The position numbers and the translations under genes are program-made. 64,000 nt of DNA. Origin: an uncultured Spirochaetales bacterium. GTDB lineage: Bacteria; Spirochaetota; Spirochaetia; Sphaerochaetales; Sphaerochaetaceae. The notes under the pieces were generated by a model. That model did not search any database. It saw nothing but the letters and a program-made list of their open reading frames with translations, and had not been told where the DNA came from. Positions 34,658 through 43,035 of the stretch are shown here, in pieces (position 1 is the stretch's first letter; each line of letters starts with the position of its first letter). The stretch spans positions 1-64,000 of the forward strand of contig CASEKE010000048.1 in the NCBI GenBank assembly GCA_949288415.1. The letters are read 5' to 3'.

Positions 34658-35218
34658 TCAGTCCTCTTCCTTGAGGTTACTGTTTGCCGAAGTCTTCTTG
34701 ACGTAGAGGTACACGAGAAGAACTCCGATGGTTCCGATCATGATCGTGTTGGTGACGCTCGTGAGGAGCTGCTGCACAATGACCTTGTCCATTGGTTCGG
34801 CATAGAGCAGGAAGTCGAGGATCGCACTGATCATGTATCCGATGAAGTTTGCCGCGAAGCTCATGATGATGAAGATGCCGATGTCCTTCCCGTTGAATAC
34901 TCCCTTCTCGATGTCGTGCTTCGTCGCAGCCTGGAAGAGACCCATGATGATTCCGACGATTCCGGATCCGAGAGCCCAGGTCACCCAGACTCCCCAACCG
35001 GAGAACGTGTCGGTGAGAATGTGTCCGATGAAGCCTACAAGGAATCCTACAACCGGTCCCCATATTGCTGAGAACATTGCAAGTATTGCCATGGCAGGCT
35101 TGAGAGTCGTGTTCGCGAAGATTGGAACGCCGATCAGGCCTCCAAGTCCATAAAGAGCCGCTCCGATGGCGATGACGACCACCATCTTTACGTAGTTGAC
35201 GGAATTTTTCTTTTCCAT
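34658..35218 (-). CDS. ECF transporter substrate-binding S component
   Basis: The 186-residue membrane protein has about six hydrophobic segments and the S-component pattern ([59 protein letters not shown]). It resembles the COG4720 group often annotated as riboflavin-type. GGAGGG precedes its ATG. It lies between a SAM hydroxide adenosyltransferase gene and the fused EcfAA'T gene, so the ligand may be a methionine, adenosine or SAM-related compound rather than riboflavin. That is inference from context only. Confidence 0.85.
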   Translation of the reverse strand: MEKKNSVNYVKMVVVIAIGAALYGLGGLIGVPIFANTTLKPAMAILAMFSAIWGPVVGFLVGFIGHILTDTFSGWGVWVTWALGSGIVGIIMGLFQAATKHDIEKGVFNGKDIGIFIIMSFAANFIGYMISAILDFLLYAEPMDKVIVQQLLTSVTNTIMIGTIGVLLVYLYVKKTSANSNLKEED

Positions 35219-35248
35219 ATTACTTCCCTCCGGGGTATCGATTCCCCA

Positions 35249-36145
35249 CTAGTTTTGGTTTTTCTTCACAAGTTTAATCTTCCAGCCTTCGCCGGTTCCG
35301 ATTCTGTAACGTTCAGCGAACGAACCCTGGTTCAAGGCGATTCCGACGTTGAGAAGGCTGTTGATGTATATGAGCGCATCGTCGCGTGCGACGTCGTTGA
35401 AGCTCTTTGCGTATACGAGGTCATAGCCGTATACGACCATAGACTGATGCGTGATTTCGACGTGGAACACATCTCCATGCCTTGCGCCGACATTGTCGAG
35501 CAGCGTGTCGGGAATGTTCGTCCACAGAGAGCCGTAGCGGGTGTCGAGTATGTCTATCGCACCGAGGATCGCACCGTTCTCGAGTCGGGCCTCCTCGACT
35601 TCGAGCATCACGGGATCTTTCCCGAGTTCGAGTCCTACCTCGTCGAACGTTATCGTGCCGCTGGCCAGTCTCGCTCCTGTGTATGCATAGACGTCCCTGC
35701 CGTGGAACGTGTAACTTCTCTGGCTGTTCTTCAGCCTGTTCACGGCTTCGGATATCTCTCTTCTTTCAAGTATGCCGATTTCTCTTGCGACGTGGGTCAG
35801 GGTACCGTTGTCCGGTGTCACGACTATATGACCTGTCTTGGTGAGAACCGCAACGGACTTGCGTTCGGAGCCGACCCCTGGATCGCAGACGCATACGAAA
35901 ATCGTGCCTTTTGCCCAGTAGGTCATAGCCTGGATGAGTCTGTATGATGCCTCCCATATGTTGAACTGGGGAATCTCGTGCGTCAGGTCCTCGAGCTTGA
36001 TGGTCCTATCGACCTGGTCCGCGACGCCGTGCATGGCGCTCACCGCACCATCGACGGTCCCGAAGTCGCTCAGAAAAACGATCGTCTTCCTTTCAAGCCA
36101 AGGCTTTTTTGCCTTGTATTCTTCAAGTAGCTGTCTATCAGTCAT
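35249..36145 (-). CDS. SAM hydroxide adenosyltransferase (DUF62 family)
   Basis: From the ATG at 36145 the protein has 298 residues. Family motifs are VFLSDFGTVDGAVSAMHGV, THEIPQFNIWEASYRL, VCDPGVGSERKSVAV and PDNGTLT. Characterised members cleave S-adenosylmethionine to adenosine and methionine using water or hydroxide. The gene is the first of a unit with the ECF S component (30 bases downstream) and the fused ECF module. The start fits a -10 AATAAT ending 6 bases upstream, inside the 3-prime end of nth. The partnership with a transporter suggests salvage of an adenosylated compound. Confidence 0.88.
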   Translation of the reverse strand: MTDRQLLEEYKAKKPWLERKTIVFLSDFGTVDGAVSAMHGVADQVDRTIKLEDLTHEIPQFNIWEASYRLIQAMTYWAKGTIFVCVCDPGVGSERKSVAVLTKTGHIVVTPDNGTLTHVAREIGILERREISEAVNRLKNSQRSYTFHGRDVYAYTGARLASGTITFDEVGLELGKDPVMLEVEEARLENGAILGAIDILDTRYGSLWTNIPDTLLDNVGARHGDVFHVEITHQSMVVYGYDLVYAKSFNDVARDDALIYINSLLNVGIALNQGSFAERYRIGTGEGWKIKLVKKNQN

Positions 36146-36152
36146 GACACTA

Positions 36153-36788
36153 TTATTCCACACTGGAGACTTTTCTTCCATAGTCGCAGAGTTCCTTCAT
36201 TGGACAAATGCCGCATTTTGGCTTCCGGGCGAGGCAGAAAACTCTCCCGTGCTTGTTCACCGTCATGCTGAGACGTGACCATATGTTGTCCGGATAGGTA
36301 TCCTTTACTTCCTTGTATATGGCGTTCCTGTCCTCGCTTTTCACCAGCCCGAGTCTGTGGGAAACCCGTGCAAAGTGGGTATCGACGATCACTCCCGGCT
36401 GACCTAGGACCGAGACCAGGTAGCAGTTTGCAGTCTTTTCCCCGATTCCGGGCAGCTTCACGAGCTCTTCCAGCGTTTTGGGGATTCCGTCCGTGCATTC
36501 CTTCTCAGCCAGCGCCTTGATGCTATGCGCCTTGCTCCTGCCCAGTCCGACGAAGGCTATCATCGATTCGATCTCGCTTTCGTCCAGTTCTGCTATGCCT
36601 CTTGCGTCGTGTGCCCTGTCGAACAGGATCGTCGATGCCTTGATTGCTCTTTCGTCGGTGCTGGATGCCGACAGAACGACCGTGACGAGAAAGCGGAACG
36701 GATCGTCTGCAGGGATGAATTCTATAGGATCCGGATAGAGGGAAAATAATTTGTAGATTTTGGCCTTCAGGGTTGACGTGTACTTCAT
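36153..36788 (-). CDS. nth: Endonuclease III
   Basis: The 211-residue base-excision glycosylase removes oxidised pyrimidines and nicks abasic sites. It has the helix-hairpin-helix with the catalytic Lys (LVKLPGIGEKTANCYLV), the catalytic Asp in VDTHFARVSHRLG and the C-terminal 4Fe-4S motif CLARKPKCGICPMKELC. Length is typical. It ends 8 bases before the SAM-hydrolase start on the same strand and may be partly co-transcribed with it. Confidence 0.95.
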   Translation of the reverse strand: MKYTSTLKAKIYKLFSLYPDPIEFIPADDPFRFLVTVVLSASSTDERAIKASTILFDRAHDARGIAELDESEIESMIAFVGLGRSKAHSIKALAEKECTDGIPKTLEELVKLPGIGEKTANCYLVSVLGQPGVIVDTHFARVSHRLGLVKSEDRNAIYKEVKDTYPDNIWSRLSMTVNKHGRVFCLARKPKCGICPMKELCDYGRKVSSVE

Positions 36789-36811
36789 TTTAGTCTAGAC
36801 TCTCAATCATT

Positions 36812-36884
36812 CGGGACGTCGCCTAGCGGCTATGGCGCCTGCTTTGGGAGCAGGATATCGATGGTTCGAGTCCATTCGTCCCGA
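36812..36884 (+). tRNA. tRNA-Pro (anticodon TGG)
   Basis: The acceptor stem CGGGACG/CGTCCCG, D arm, anticodon stem CCTGC/GCAGG (36838-36842 and 36850-36854) with loop TTTGGGA, and T arm with GTTCGA are all present. The anticodon is at 36845-36847. CCA is not encoded. A T-rich tract follows at 36885-36893 and probably ends the transcript. Confidence 0.95.
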
Positions 36885-36965
36885 CTTTTTTTTTGTAACT
36901 TTACCATGATAATCCGTTTAAGAGAAGAAACTGGCCGGAATATGGCATCTAGGTCATGCCTACTT

Positions 36966-36995
36966 TTGCCAAGATTCCTATTTCCATGCTATATT
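36966..36995 (+). promoter_or_regulatory. Promoter of the 37004 gene, leaderless arrangement
   Basis: TTGCCA (36966-36971), an 18-base spacer and TATATT (36990-36995) end 8 bases before the ATG at 37004. There is no ribosome binding site. Confidence 0.65.
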
Positions 36996-37003
36996 TTATC
37001 TGG

Positions 37004-37831
37004 ATGAAGAAGTCTGTTCCTATTGCGATGTTGATGGTTCTTGTCATATTTTCCCCCCTGTATGGAGGGATTTTCGGAGGCTATGACTTCTCGTTCTTCT
37101 CATCGATCTCGAATTCGCTTTCTTCTTTCGACAGCGACAAGGTAGGGGTGGACTATACCGGATATGGATATCTTGGGGACATGACCAGCGGAATCTTCCT
37201 GCGCCTTGGCTTCCAGGTGCCGTTCTCGACCGTACGGCAGATCCTGGACCGTTCAGGGGACTCTTCGCAGTCGATGGACTCAGCCGGCGTCGTCGTTCCT
37301 GGTAGTGCGGAATCGTCCGACAGCATGCCTGGAAAAAGCGAGATAAGTTACCGGATATTGTTTGCGGTAGGTCCGTCGTTCAGAAAGTTCGTCTCTCCGG
37401 AGCTTTCGTGGTACATGGGCATCGGACTGATGCTCGACCAAGATAGGAATACAATTACCGAAGCCTCCGTCGGCACCGAGGTCGTGAAGAGCAACGTGGG
37501 ACTCGACGTCGACATGGGGTATAGGATTTCCGTGCAGGATCATGCGACGCTCAGGATTGGCGTGTATCTCTCCAGGCTTCTGTTCCGTCTTACTGCAACG
37601 ACGGTCCTCTCGAAGCCGGGAAGTTCGCAGGTCGAGGATCCGTCAATAGGCAAACCTACGTACGATTTTTCCCAGACGATATTCACCCCCAGGGACTCTG
37701 AGAACCTGACGGACATCTCGGGCTACATAACGCTCGGATATACATTCGCTTCTTTCCAGACGGAGACAAGATACAGGTATGTGATCTCGTCCCCGAGCTA
37801 CGGGACCGGAGAGAAGGAAGTGATGATGTAA
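37004..37831 (+). CDS. Secreted outer-membrane barrel candidate, unknown function
   Basis: The 275-residue protein starts with a signal peptide (MKKSVPIAMLMVLVIFSPLY-GG). The body alternates amphipathic strands (GIFLRLGFQVPF, YRILFAVGPSFRKF, LRIGVYLSRLLFRL, YITLGYTFASFQTETRYRYV) with Ser/Asp-rich loops, as expected for a small porin-like barrel. No family was recognised. A longer frame to 36956 was rejected because the promoter lies within it. It sits between two tRNA genes. Confidence 0.65.
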   Translation: MKKSVPIAMLMVLVIFSPLYGGIFGGYDFSFFSSISNSLSSFDSDKVGVDYTGYGYLGDMTSGIFLRLGFQVPFSTVRQILDRSGDSSQSMDSAGVVVPGSAESSDSMPGKSEISYRILFAVGPSFRKFVSPELSWYMGIGLMLDQDRNTITEASVGTEVVKSNVGLDVDMGYRISVQDHATLRIGVYLSRLLFRLTATTVLSKPGSSQVEDPSIGKPTYDFSQTIFTPRDSENLTDISGYITLGYTFASFQTETRYRYVISSPSYGTGEKEVMM

Positions 37832-37905
37832 TGGCAAAATGGTCTTTTTCCGTATTGACCAATGCTCGCTTTCATGGTATTGTCACATAGTGCCGAAAGG
37901 CTGAC

Positions 37906-37982
37906 GCGCCTTTAGCTCATCTGGATAGAGCAGCTGCCTTCTAAGCAGCAGGTAATTGGTTCGAATCCAATAAGGCGTACCA
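37906..37982 (+). tRNA. tRNA-Arg (anticodon TCT)
   Basis: Acceptor GCGCCTT/AAGGCGT (first pair G-T), D arm GCTC/GAGC, anticodon stem GCTGC/GCAGC with loop CTTCTAA (anticodon 37940-37942), T arm ATTGG/CCAAT with TTCGAAT. Discriminator A and an encoded CCA end the gene, unlike the nearby tRNA-Pro. Confidence 0.95.
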
Positions 37983-37989
37983 TATGGTC

Positions 37990-38025
37990 GATCCCGCTAG
38001 GAATTCCCGGCGGGATCTTCTTTTT
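37990..38025 (+). terminator. Terminator after tRNA-Arg
   Basis: GATCCCGC (37990-37997) pairs with GCGGGATC (38010-38017), followed by TTCTTTTTT. It ends the tRNA transcript and abuts the stop of the convergent gene at 38026. Confidence 0.8.
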
Positions 38026-38448
38026 TCAGACCCTTCGGAGGATCTTCGTCCTGACGACCCTGAAGGTTCCGTCCTCGATTTCGACTTCCTGGATTGCTTT
38101 TATCCTTACCCGGTCCAGCTTCGTCGTGAAAATCTCCGCGTCCTTCTCCTCAGCGACATATATTCCGGTCTTCATGCGCGGGAGCCCCAGTGCATCCTGT
38201 ATTCTGTATATCTCGTCCTCCTGCTCCAGGGCCAGGTATGTCCCGTACCTGTTGAATCCCTGGATGTGCCTGATCGCAAAGCTTTCGGGAATTTCGATGT
38301 ATGCCGAGATGTCGGAGCCTTTCCCGAGCACTATCGACGGCGGCAGGAGATAGGTGGAGAAAAGTCCTGTTGCCCTGAAGTATTCTGTCTTTTCCTTCCT
38401 TAGGGTGATTCTTTCAGCCTCGTCGGGAAGCAGGATTGTAGCTTTCAT
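38026..38448 (-). CDS. Conserved-looking cytosolic protein, unknown
   Basis: The 140-residue protein has a regular strand/helix composition (MKATILLPDEAERITLRKEK, IPESFAIRHIQGFNRYGTYL, KTGIYVAEEKDAEIFTTKLD) and no signal or membrane segment. I recognise no family. Coding is supported by codon use and by a TATAAT box (38461-38456) ending 7 bases before its ATG, again without a ribosome binding site. It is monocistronic. Confidence 0.6.
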   Translation of the reverse strand: MKATILLPDEAERITLRKEKTEYFRATGLFSTYLLPPSIVLGKGSDISAYIEIPESFAIRHIQGFNRYGTYLALEQEDEIYRIQDALGLPRMKTGIYVAEEKDAEIFTTKLDRVRIKAIQEVEIEDGTFRVVRTKILRRV

Positions 38449-38461
38449 AGAAAGGATTATA

Positions 38462-38765
38462 CATTACATGTGCCACGTTTTCCTATCGTCAAGCGGCAAT
38501 TTTTCCGCCTCGGAGATGGCTTTTGGCTTCACCGCTTTTTCGAAAATCACTGCTGAAGTCCTATCCTGCCACTCCTTCGTACAATACTGCAGACGGTACT
38601 GGAGAACTTTCCTTCATTTTCTCCCTGGCGCCTACATTGCATCGAGGCATTCCGTCACCATCTTTTTGCCTTTCCGGAAGATTGGAAAAATGCCGCATCT
38701 TTTGATTGGACAACTTGCTTTCGAGGTATTTACAAAGCTGGAAATTTTATTGTATAGTCTATGTG
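38462..38765. other. Non-coding interval of about 300 bases
   Basis: No convincing gene is seen. One open frame crosses it on the + strand but lacks a start signal, runs over the neighbouring gene and has atypical composition. A short stem GCGG/CCGC lies at about 38493-38508, and a TTTACA/TATAGT pair near 38729-38758 may be a distal rpmB promoter. Confidence 0.4.
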
Positions 38766-38794
38766 TTGACGCCTTGATACGGCTCAATCATGAT
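38766..38794 (+). promoter_or_regulatory. Promoter of rpmB
   Basis: TTGACG (38766-38771) and CATGAT (38789-38794) are 17 bases apart, leaving a leader of about 25 bases that carries AAGGTGG before the rpmB ATG. Confidence 0.5.
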
Positions 38795-38825
38795 AACTGA
38801 TTACATAATAAGGTGGAATATAATC

Positions 38826-39056
38826 ATGGCTAGAAGATGTGATATTTGTGGAAAGGGCACGATCTCCGGATCCATCGTCCCTCGCAAGGGTCAGGCAAAG
38901 AAGGCCGGTGGTGTCGGACAGCACATCGGCGTAACGAAGAAGAGAGTTTTCAGACCTAATCTCGTTTCTGTCAAGGCGCTCATCGACGGAACCCCGAGGA
39001 CCATCAAGGTTTGCACGCGCTGCCTCAGAAGCGGTAAGGTTCAGAAGGTCGTTTAA
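38826..39056 (+). CDS. rpmB: Ribosomal protein bL28, zinc-ribbon form
   Basis: The 76-residue protein is bL28 (MARRCDICGKGTISGSIV, THIGVTKK-like HIGVTKKRVFRPN, then TIKVCTRCLRSGKV). It keeps both Cys pairs (CDIC and CTRC), so it is the zinc-binding C+ type. In many bacteria this form is replaced by a zinc-free copy under Zur control when zinc is short. AAGGTGG lies 8 bases upstream of the ATG at 38826. Confidence 0.96.
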   Translation: MARRCDICGKGTISGSIVPRKGQAKKAGGVGQHIGVTKKRVFRPNLVSVKALIDGTPRTIKVCTRCLRSGKVQKVV

Positions 39057-39078
39057 GCTTTTCCTGCATTTTGTGAAT

Positions 39079-39104
39079 GGGCTCCCGCGAGGGAGCTCTT
39101 TTCG
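39079..39104 (+). terminator. Terminator after rpmB
   Basis: GGGCTCCC and GGGAGCTC form a stem around GCGA, followed by TTTTC. The hom gene starts 20 bases later, so partial read-through is likely unless hom has an unseen promoter. Confidence 0.7.
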
Positions 39105-39123
39105 TACCGAGGACGGAGGTTGA

Positions 39124-41532
39124 ATGAATACTTACAGAGTCCATGCGATCGAGGGTGCCGCACTCTCGACCAAGAGCGGAATCCAGAAGCTCTTGAGCGT
39201 TCATGAAAGCAATATCGAAAAAACGAGGATATATGTGCTGACCAGCGTAAGCTCCGCCGAGCTTAGCCTCGTCAGCATGACCGAGAAGGCTGAGAACAGG
39301 GACGAAAGGCTCTGGTCGATGCTTGAGCACTGCAGGTCGAACTGGATCGAGCTGGGGGAAAGTGCCCTGGGCGGCACTGACGGCGATGTGATCGATGCGA
39401 TCAATACCGGCTTTTCCGAGGTCGAGGACCTGCTCAGGGCCATCTGGCTTCTCGGCAGCGCCAGCGAAAGCGCATGCCGTTTCCTGCTTGCCAAGACCAG
39501 TTGCTTTCTGGCCATAATACTTCGTGCATTCTTCTGCGATCACAGCATCGATGCAGAGGCGGTTCCGGTAGAGGAGGCCATCAGAGCGAAGGAGTTTGCA
39601 TCATCCGCGGTCTTCGTCTACGGAAACCTCATTCTTCCCTCGGTCATGCAGCGCGATGCGTCGGGCCGCGTGAGACACGAAGGGGAAAGCGAATATACTG
39701 CCAGCATCATCGCCAACAACCTTTCGGCACCTCTCACGTTCTGGAACATGCGCAGTCTTCTCTATACGGCGTCGATAAAGGATGTGCCGTCCGCGGCCGT
39801 CATCGACGAGATGAGCTATCAGGAAGCGACGGAGCTTTCCTTCTTCGGTGCTCCGATTGTGCATCCGCATGCGTTTTTGCCCGTGCTTGAGAAGAAGCTT
39901 CCGATCAATCTGAGGTACTGGGGCGACATCGACAATCCCGGGACTCTTGTCTCTGCAGGCATAAAGAAGGGCGCCAAAGCCAGCGTGAAGGCTTTCAGCA
40001 CGGTCAGGAACGTATCGCTCATCACGATAGAGGGCGGCGGAATGTCCGGTGTACCGGGCGTCTCTTCGAGGCTTTTTTCCGCTCTCAGGAACGAGAACAT
40101 CAGTGTCATATTCATCTCCCAGGCTTCCAGCGAGTATTCAATCTCAATAGCGGTTCCGAAGGACAGCAGCAATTTGGCCGGACGGATAATACGCAAGGAG
40201 TTTTCCGTAGAGCTTGGAAACAAGGCCATAGACAGGATCGACGTCCTGCCCGAGTGTGCCATCCTTGCCGCGGTCGGCGACGAGATGGCGGGAAGCATCG
40301 GAGTCGCGGGAAAGTTCTTCTCATCCCTTGCACGGGCCGGTGTGAACATCATGGCGATCGCCCAGGGCTCCGGCGAAAGGAACATCTCCGCGGTCATCAA
40401 GCAGCAGGACAGCACGAAGGCACTGAGGGCTCTCCACAGCGTGTTCTTCCTTTCCGAGCAGACGCTTTCCATCGGCCTCATCGGACCTGGAAACATTGGA
40501 GGTACCCTGCTGGACCAGATCGCCCGCGAGAAGGAGAGGCTCAAGAGGGATTTCGATCTCGACATCCGCATCAGAGGAATCGCGACTAGCCGCAAGATGC
40601 TTCTTTCAGAGGATGGAATCGATCTCTCCTGCTGGCGCGAGGAGTTTGAGAAGGGTGCCGTGGCTTACAACGACCAGGTTTTCTTCAACCATATCAGCGC
40701 AACGTACTATCCCCACAAGGCCATCGTGGATTGCACATCCAGCCAGGAGTGCGCAGATCGCTACCTTTCTCTTCTCGAGTCCGGATTCCACGTGATCACG
40801 CCGAACAAGAAAGCCTCTAGCGCCAGATACGACAGTTACAAGGCCGTAATGGATGCCTCCCACCGTACTGGCAACAAGTTCCTTTACGAGACGACGGTCG
40901 GAGCAGGACTGCCGATTATAACCACGATCAAGGACCTCAGGGAGACGGGAGACAATGTGCTGAAGGTGGAAGGCATGGTCTCTGGAACCCTTGCATGGCT
41001 GTTCTCCAACTTCGACGGGGCGGTCCCGTTCTCGTCTCTTGTCCTGAAGGCCAAGGAAATGGGCTATACCGAGCCCGATCCCCGCGACGACCTTTCAGGA
41101 ATGGATGTTGCCAGGAAAACTGTAATTCTGGCGAGGGAAATCGGTTATAAGGTTGAAGTGGAGGATATAAACATCCGTTCGCTCGTGCCCGAGAATCTCA
41201 GAACGCTCTCAAAGGAGGAGTTCCTGAAACGCCTGCCCGAGATGGATGCAGGGATGGATGAGCTGCTCAGGAAGGCAAAGGCCGAAGGCAAGAGCCTAAG
41301 GTACGTCGGCAAGGTCGATGGGGGAGTGTGCTCCGTGGATCTGGAGTTCTGCAATCCCGACCATCCTTTCAGCCAGGCCAGCGGGACCGACAACGTGATA
41401 GCTTTCACGACCAAGCGCTACTTCAGACAGCCGCTTGTCATCAAAGGGCCCGGAGCCGGTCCGGAGGTAACCGCCGCCGGGGTTTTCGCGGATATTCTTA
41501 GACTCGGACAGTATCTAGGTTCGAGGATCTGA
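39124..41532 (+). CDS. Homoserine dehydrogenase with a decayed aspartokinase half (ThrA-like)
   Basis: The 802-residue protein has the ThrA layout: N-terminal kinase-like region (1-310), two ACT domains (about 315-465) and a homoserine dehydrogenase (about 450-802; GLIGPGNIGGTLLDQI, YETTVGAGLPIITTI, DPRDDLSGMDVARKTVILAR). The dehydrogenase looks intact. The kinase half lacks the N-terminal KFGGTS lysine motif (MNTYRVHAIEGAALSTKSG instead) and the GRNGSD motif, while the later SYQEATELSFFGAPIVHP is retained. It should therefore reduce aspartate semialdehyde but not phosphorylate aspartate. CGGAGG precedes the ATG and thrC follows after 14 bases. Confidence 0.93.
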   Translation: MNTYRVHAIEGAALSTKSGIQKLLSVHESNIEKTRIYVLTSVSSAELSLVSMTEKAENRDERLWSMLEHCRSNWIELGESALGGTDGDVIDAINTGFSEVEDLLRAIWLLGSASESACRFLLAKTSCFLAIILRAFFCDHSIDAEAVPVEEAIRAKEFASSAVFVYGNLILPSVMQRDASGRVRHEGESEYTASIIANNLSAPLTFWNMRSLLYTASIKDVPSAAVIDEMSYQEATELSFFGAPIVHPHAFLPVLEKKLPINLRYWGDIDNPGTLVSAGIKKGAKASVKAFSTVRNVSLITIEGGGMSGVPGVSSRLFSALRNENISVIFISQASSEYSISIAVPKDSSNLAGRIIRKEFSVELGNKAIDRIDVLPECAILAAVGDEMAGSIGVAGKFFSSLARAGVNIMAIAQGSGERNISAVIKQQDSTKALRALHSVFFLSEQTLSIGLIGPGNIGGTLLDQIAREKERLKRDFDLDIRIRGIATSRKMLLSEDGIDLSCWREEFEKGAVAYNDQVFFNHISATYYPHKAIVDCTSSQECADRYLSLLESGFHVITPNKKASSARYDSYKAVMDASHRTGNKFLYETTVGAGLPIITTIKDLRETGDNVLKVEGMVSGTLAWLFSNFDGAVPFSSLVLKAKEMGYTEPDPRDDLSGMDVARKTVILAREIGYKVEVEDINIRSLVPENLRTLSKEEFLKRLPEMDAGMDELLRKAKAEGKSLRYVGKVDGGVCSVDLEFCNPDHPFSQASGTDNVIAFTTKRYFRQPLVIKGPGAGPEVTAAGVFADILRLGQYLGSRI

Positions 41533-41546
41533 AGGAGGATCATCAC

Positions 41547-42803
41547 ATGTATTTCGTATCCACAAGGGATAGAAACGGCAGAAGATATACGGCCACAGAG
41601 GCCATACTTACCGGGCTTGCGCCTGACGGGGGCCTGTTCGTTCCCGAGAGCATTCCGGCCCTGGATCCGGGCTTCACTCTCTCGAAGGGCTATGCCTATG
41701 CCGCATACACCGCTCTCAGACCGTTCTTCGAGGGCGATGAGGCCGAGGACGATCTTCTCGACATCTGCACCAAGGCTTTCGACTTCCCGATCTCACTCCG
41801 CGAGAACGGGGGACACGACACTCTCGAGTTGTTCTACGGCCCTACCTGTGCGTTCAAGGATTTCGGTGCGCGGTTTTTGGCGTTCTTCCTCGAGAAGGCT
41901 CTGGAGAGAAGAGGCGAGGACGTCACAATCCTCGTCGCGACCAGCGGCGATACCGGAAGTGCGGTGGCGTCGGCCTTCTACGGAAGGAACCATATCAATG
42001 TCAAGGTCCTATATCCGAAGGGCAGGGTCGCCGAGAGGCAGAGAAGACAACTCACATGCTGGGACGGAAACGTCGAGAGCTACGAGGTGGACGGTTCTTT
42101 CGACGATTGCCAGAAGATGGTCAAGGATGCCTTCATGGACCGCAGTCTGCATGGATTGACGAGTGCAAATTCCATAAACCTCGGAAGGCTGTTGCCCCAG
42201 GCCGCATACTATGTATTTGCAAGCCATCTCTACGAGGCTAAGTATTCGGAGAAGCCGATAGTCATAGTCCCGAGCGGAAACGTCGGCAATTCCACCGGTG
42301 CGTTCTGGGCGAAGGAGATGGGCTCTCCGATCGAGCGCGTGGTTCTTGCCGTAAATGCCAACCGGACCATTCCGGACTACCTGGAGAGCGGAAAGTACGA
42401 GCCCAGGAAGTCTGTGGCGACGATAGCAAACGCGATGGATGTCGGTGCTCCTTCGAACATGGAGAGACTCTTCGATCTGTTCGGAAACTACGAAAATTTC
42501 AAGGAGAACGTCTCGTCCTACAGCGTTGACGACGACACGATCAGAGCCACGATCAAGGCCGTGTACGACGAGCAGGGCTATGTGGTCTGCCCGCATACCG
42601 CATGCGGCGAATATGTGAGAAGGACTTTCTATCCGGATGCTCCTACGATCGTGGTCGCGACGGCGCATCCCGCGAAGTTCGATAGTGTCGTTGAGCCGGT
42701 GATCGGACGTACGGTTCCGGTCCCTGCGAACCTCTTCGATATGATCAGCAGGAAGAGCACGTTCGTCGACATTCCAGCCGACTACCACAGACTTTTCGAT
42801 TGA
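41547..42803 (+). CDS. thrC: Threonine synthase
   Basis: The 418-residue PLP enzyme converts phosphohomoserine to threonine. The PLP Lys is in GPTCAFKDFGARF, the phosphate-binding loop is ATSGDTGSAVASAF and NVGNSTGAFWAKE is also diagnostic. GAAGGAGG precedes the ATG. It is co-transcribed with the homoserine dehydrogenase; homoserine kinase (thrB), the intervening step, is not in the window. Confidence 0.95.
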   Translation: MYFVSTRDRNGRRYTATEAILTGLAPDGGLFVPESIPALDPGFTLSKGYAYAAYTALRPFFEGDEAEDDLLDICTKAFDFPISLRENGGHDTLELFYGPTCAFKDFGARFLAFFLEKALERRGEDVTILVATSGDTGSAVASAFYGRNHINVKVLYPKGRVAERQRRQLTCWDGNVESYEVDGSFDDCQKMVKDAFMDRSLHGLTSANSINLGRLLPQAAYYVFASHLYEAKYSEKPIVIVPSGNVGNSTGAFWAKEMGSPIERVVLAVNANRTIPDYLESGKYEPRKSVATIANAMDVGAPSNMERLFDLFGNYENFKENVSSYSVDDDTIRATIKAVYDEQGYVVCPHTACGEYVRRTFYPDAPTIVVATAHPAKFDSVVEPVIGRTVPVPANLFDMISRKSTFVDIPADYHRLFD

Positions 42804-42823
42804 CAATTGTCCGTTGAAAGAAG

Positions 42824-42850
42824 AAATGCCGAGAACTCTCGGCATTTCTT
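42824..42850. terminator. Terminator after thrC
   Basis: AAATGCCGAGA (42824-42834) and TCTCGGCATTT (42837-42847) form an 11-bp stem followed by CTTTT. A-rich flanks make it effective on both strands. Confidence 0.85.
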
Positions 42851-42974
42851 TTGCCCCAGCGGTTCTGTGCTTCCAGCCTTGCTTCCCATCCGAGCATGGC
42901 AATGAGAGCGCCGAGGGAGAACGAGAGAAGATGTCCTACGGCTTCATGGCCGATGGTTCCTAGCTCTCTCAACG

Positions 42975-43009
42975 ATGGAGATAAATATCCCATCTCCATT
43001 CATTTTTTT
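42975..43009 (+). terminator. Second rightward terminator before the MATE gene
   Basis: ATGGAGAT (42975-42982) pairs with ATCTCCAT (42992-42999), followed by TCATTTTTTTG. No annotated + gene lies between this hairpin and the thrC terminator at 42824, so it is either a backup or the end of an unrecognised short transcript. Confidence 0.65.
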
Positions 43010-43035
43010 GTCGTCAGAGAGAAAGGCTTCATTCG

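Noticed and set aside
38354..38800. 149-codon + strand frame before rpmB
   Set aside because: It starts inside the opposing gene at 38448, covers promoter sequences and has no start signal; its hydrophobic look comes from T-rich non-coding sequence.
42745..42999. 84-codon minus-strand frame after the MATE gene with a hydrophobic middle
   Set aside because: It reads through the strong thrC terminator hairpin and into thrC antisense, has no ribosome binding site, and the C-terminal part is clearly the hairpin sequence. A shorter real gene cannot be excluded, but nothing supports it.
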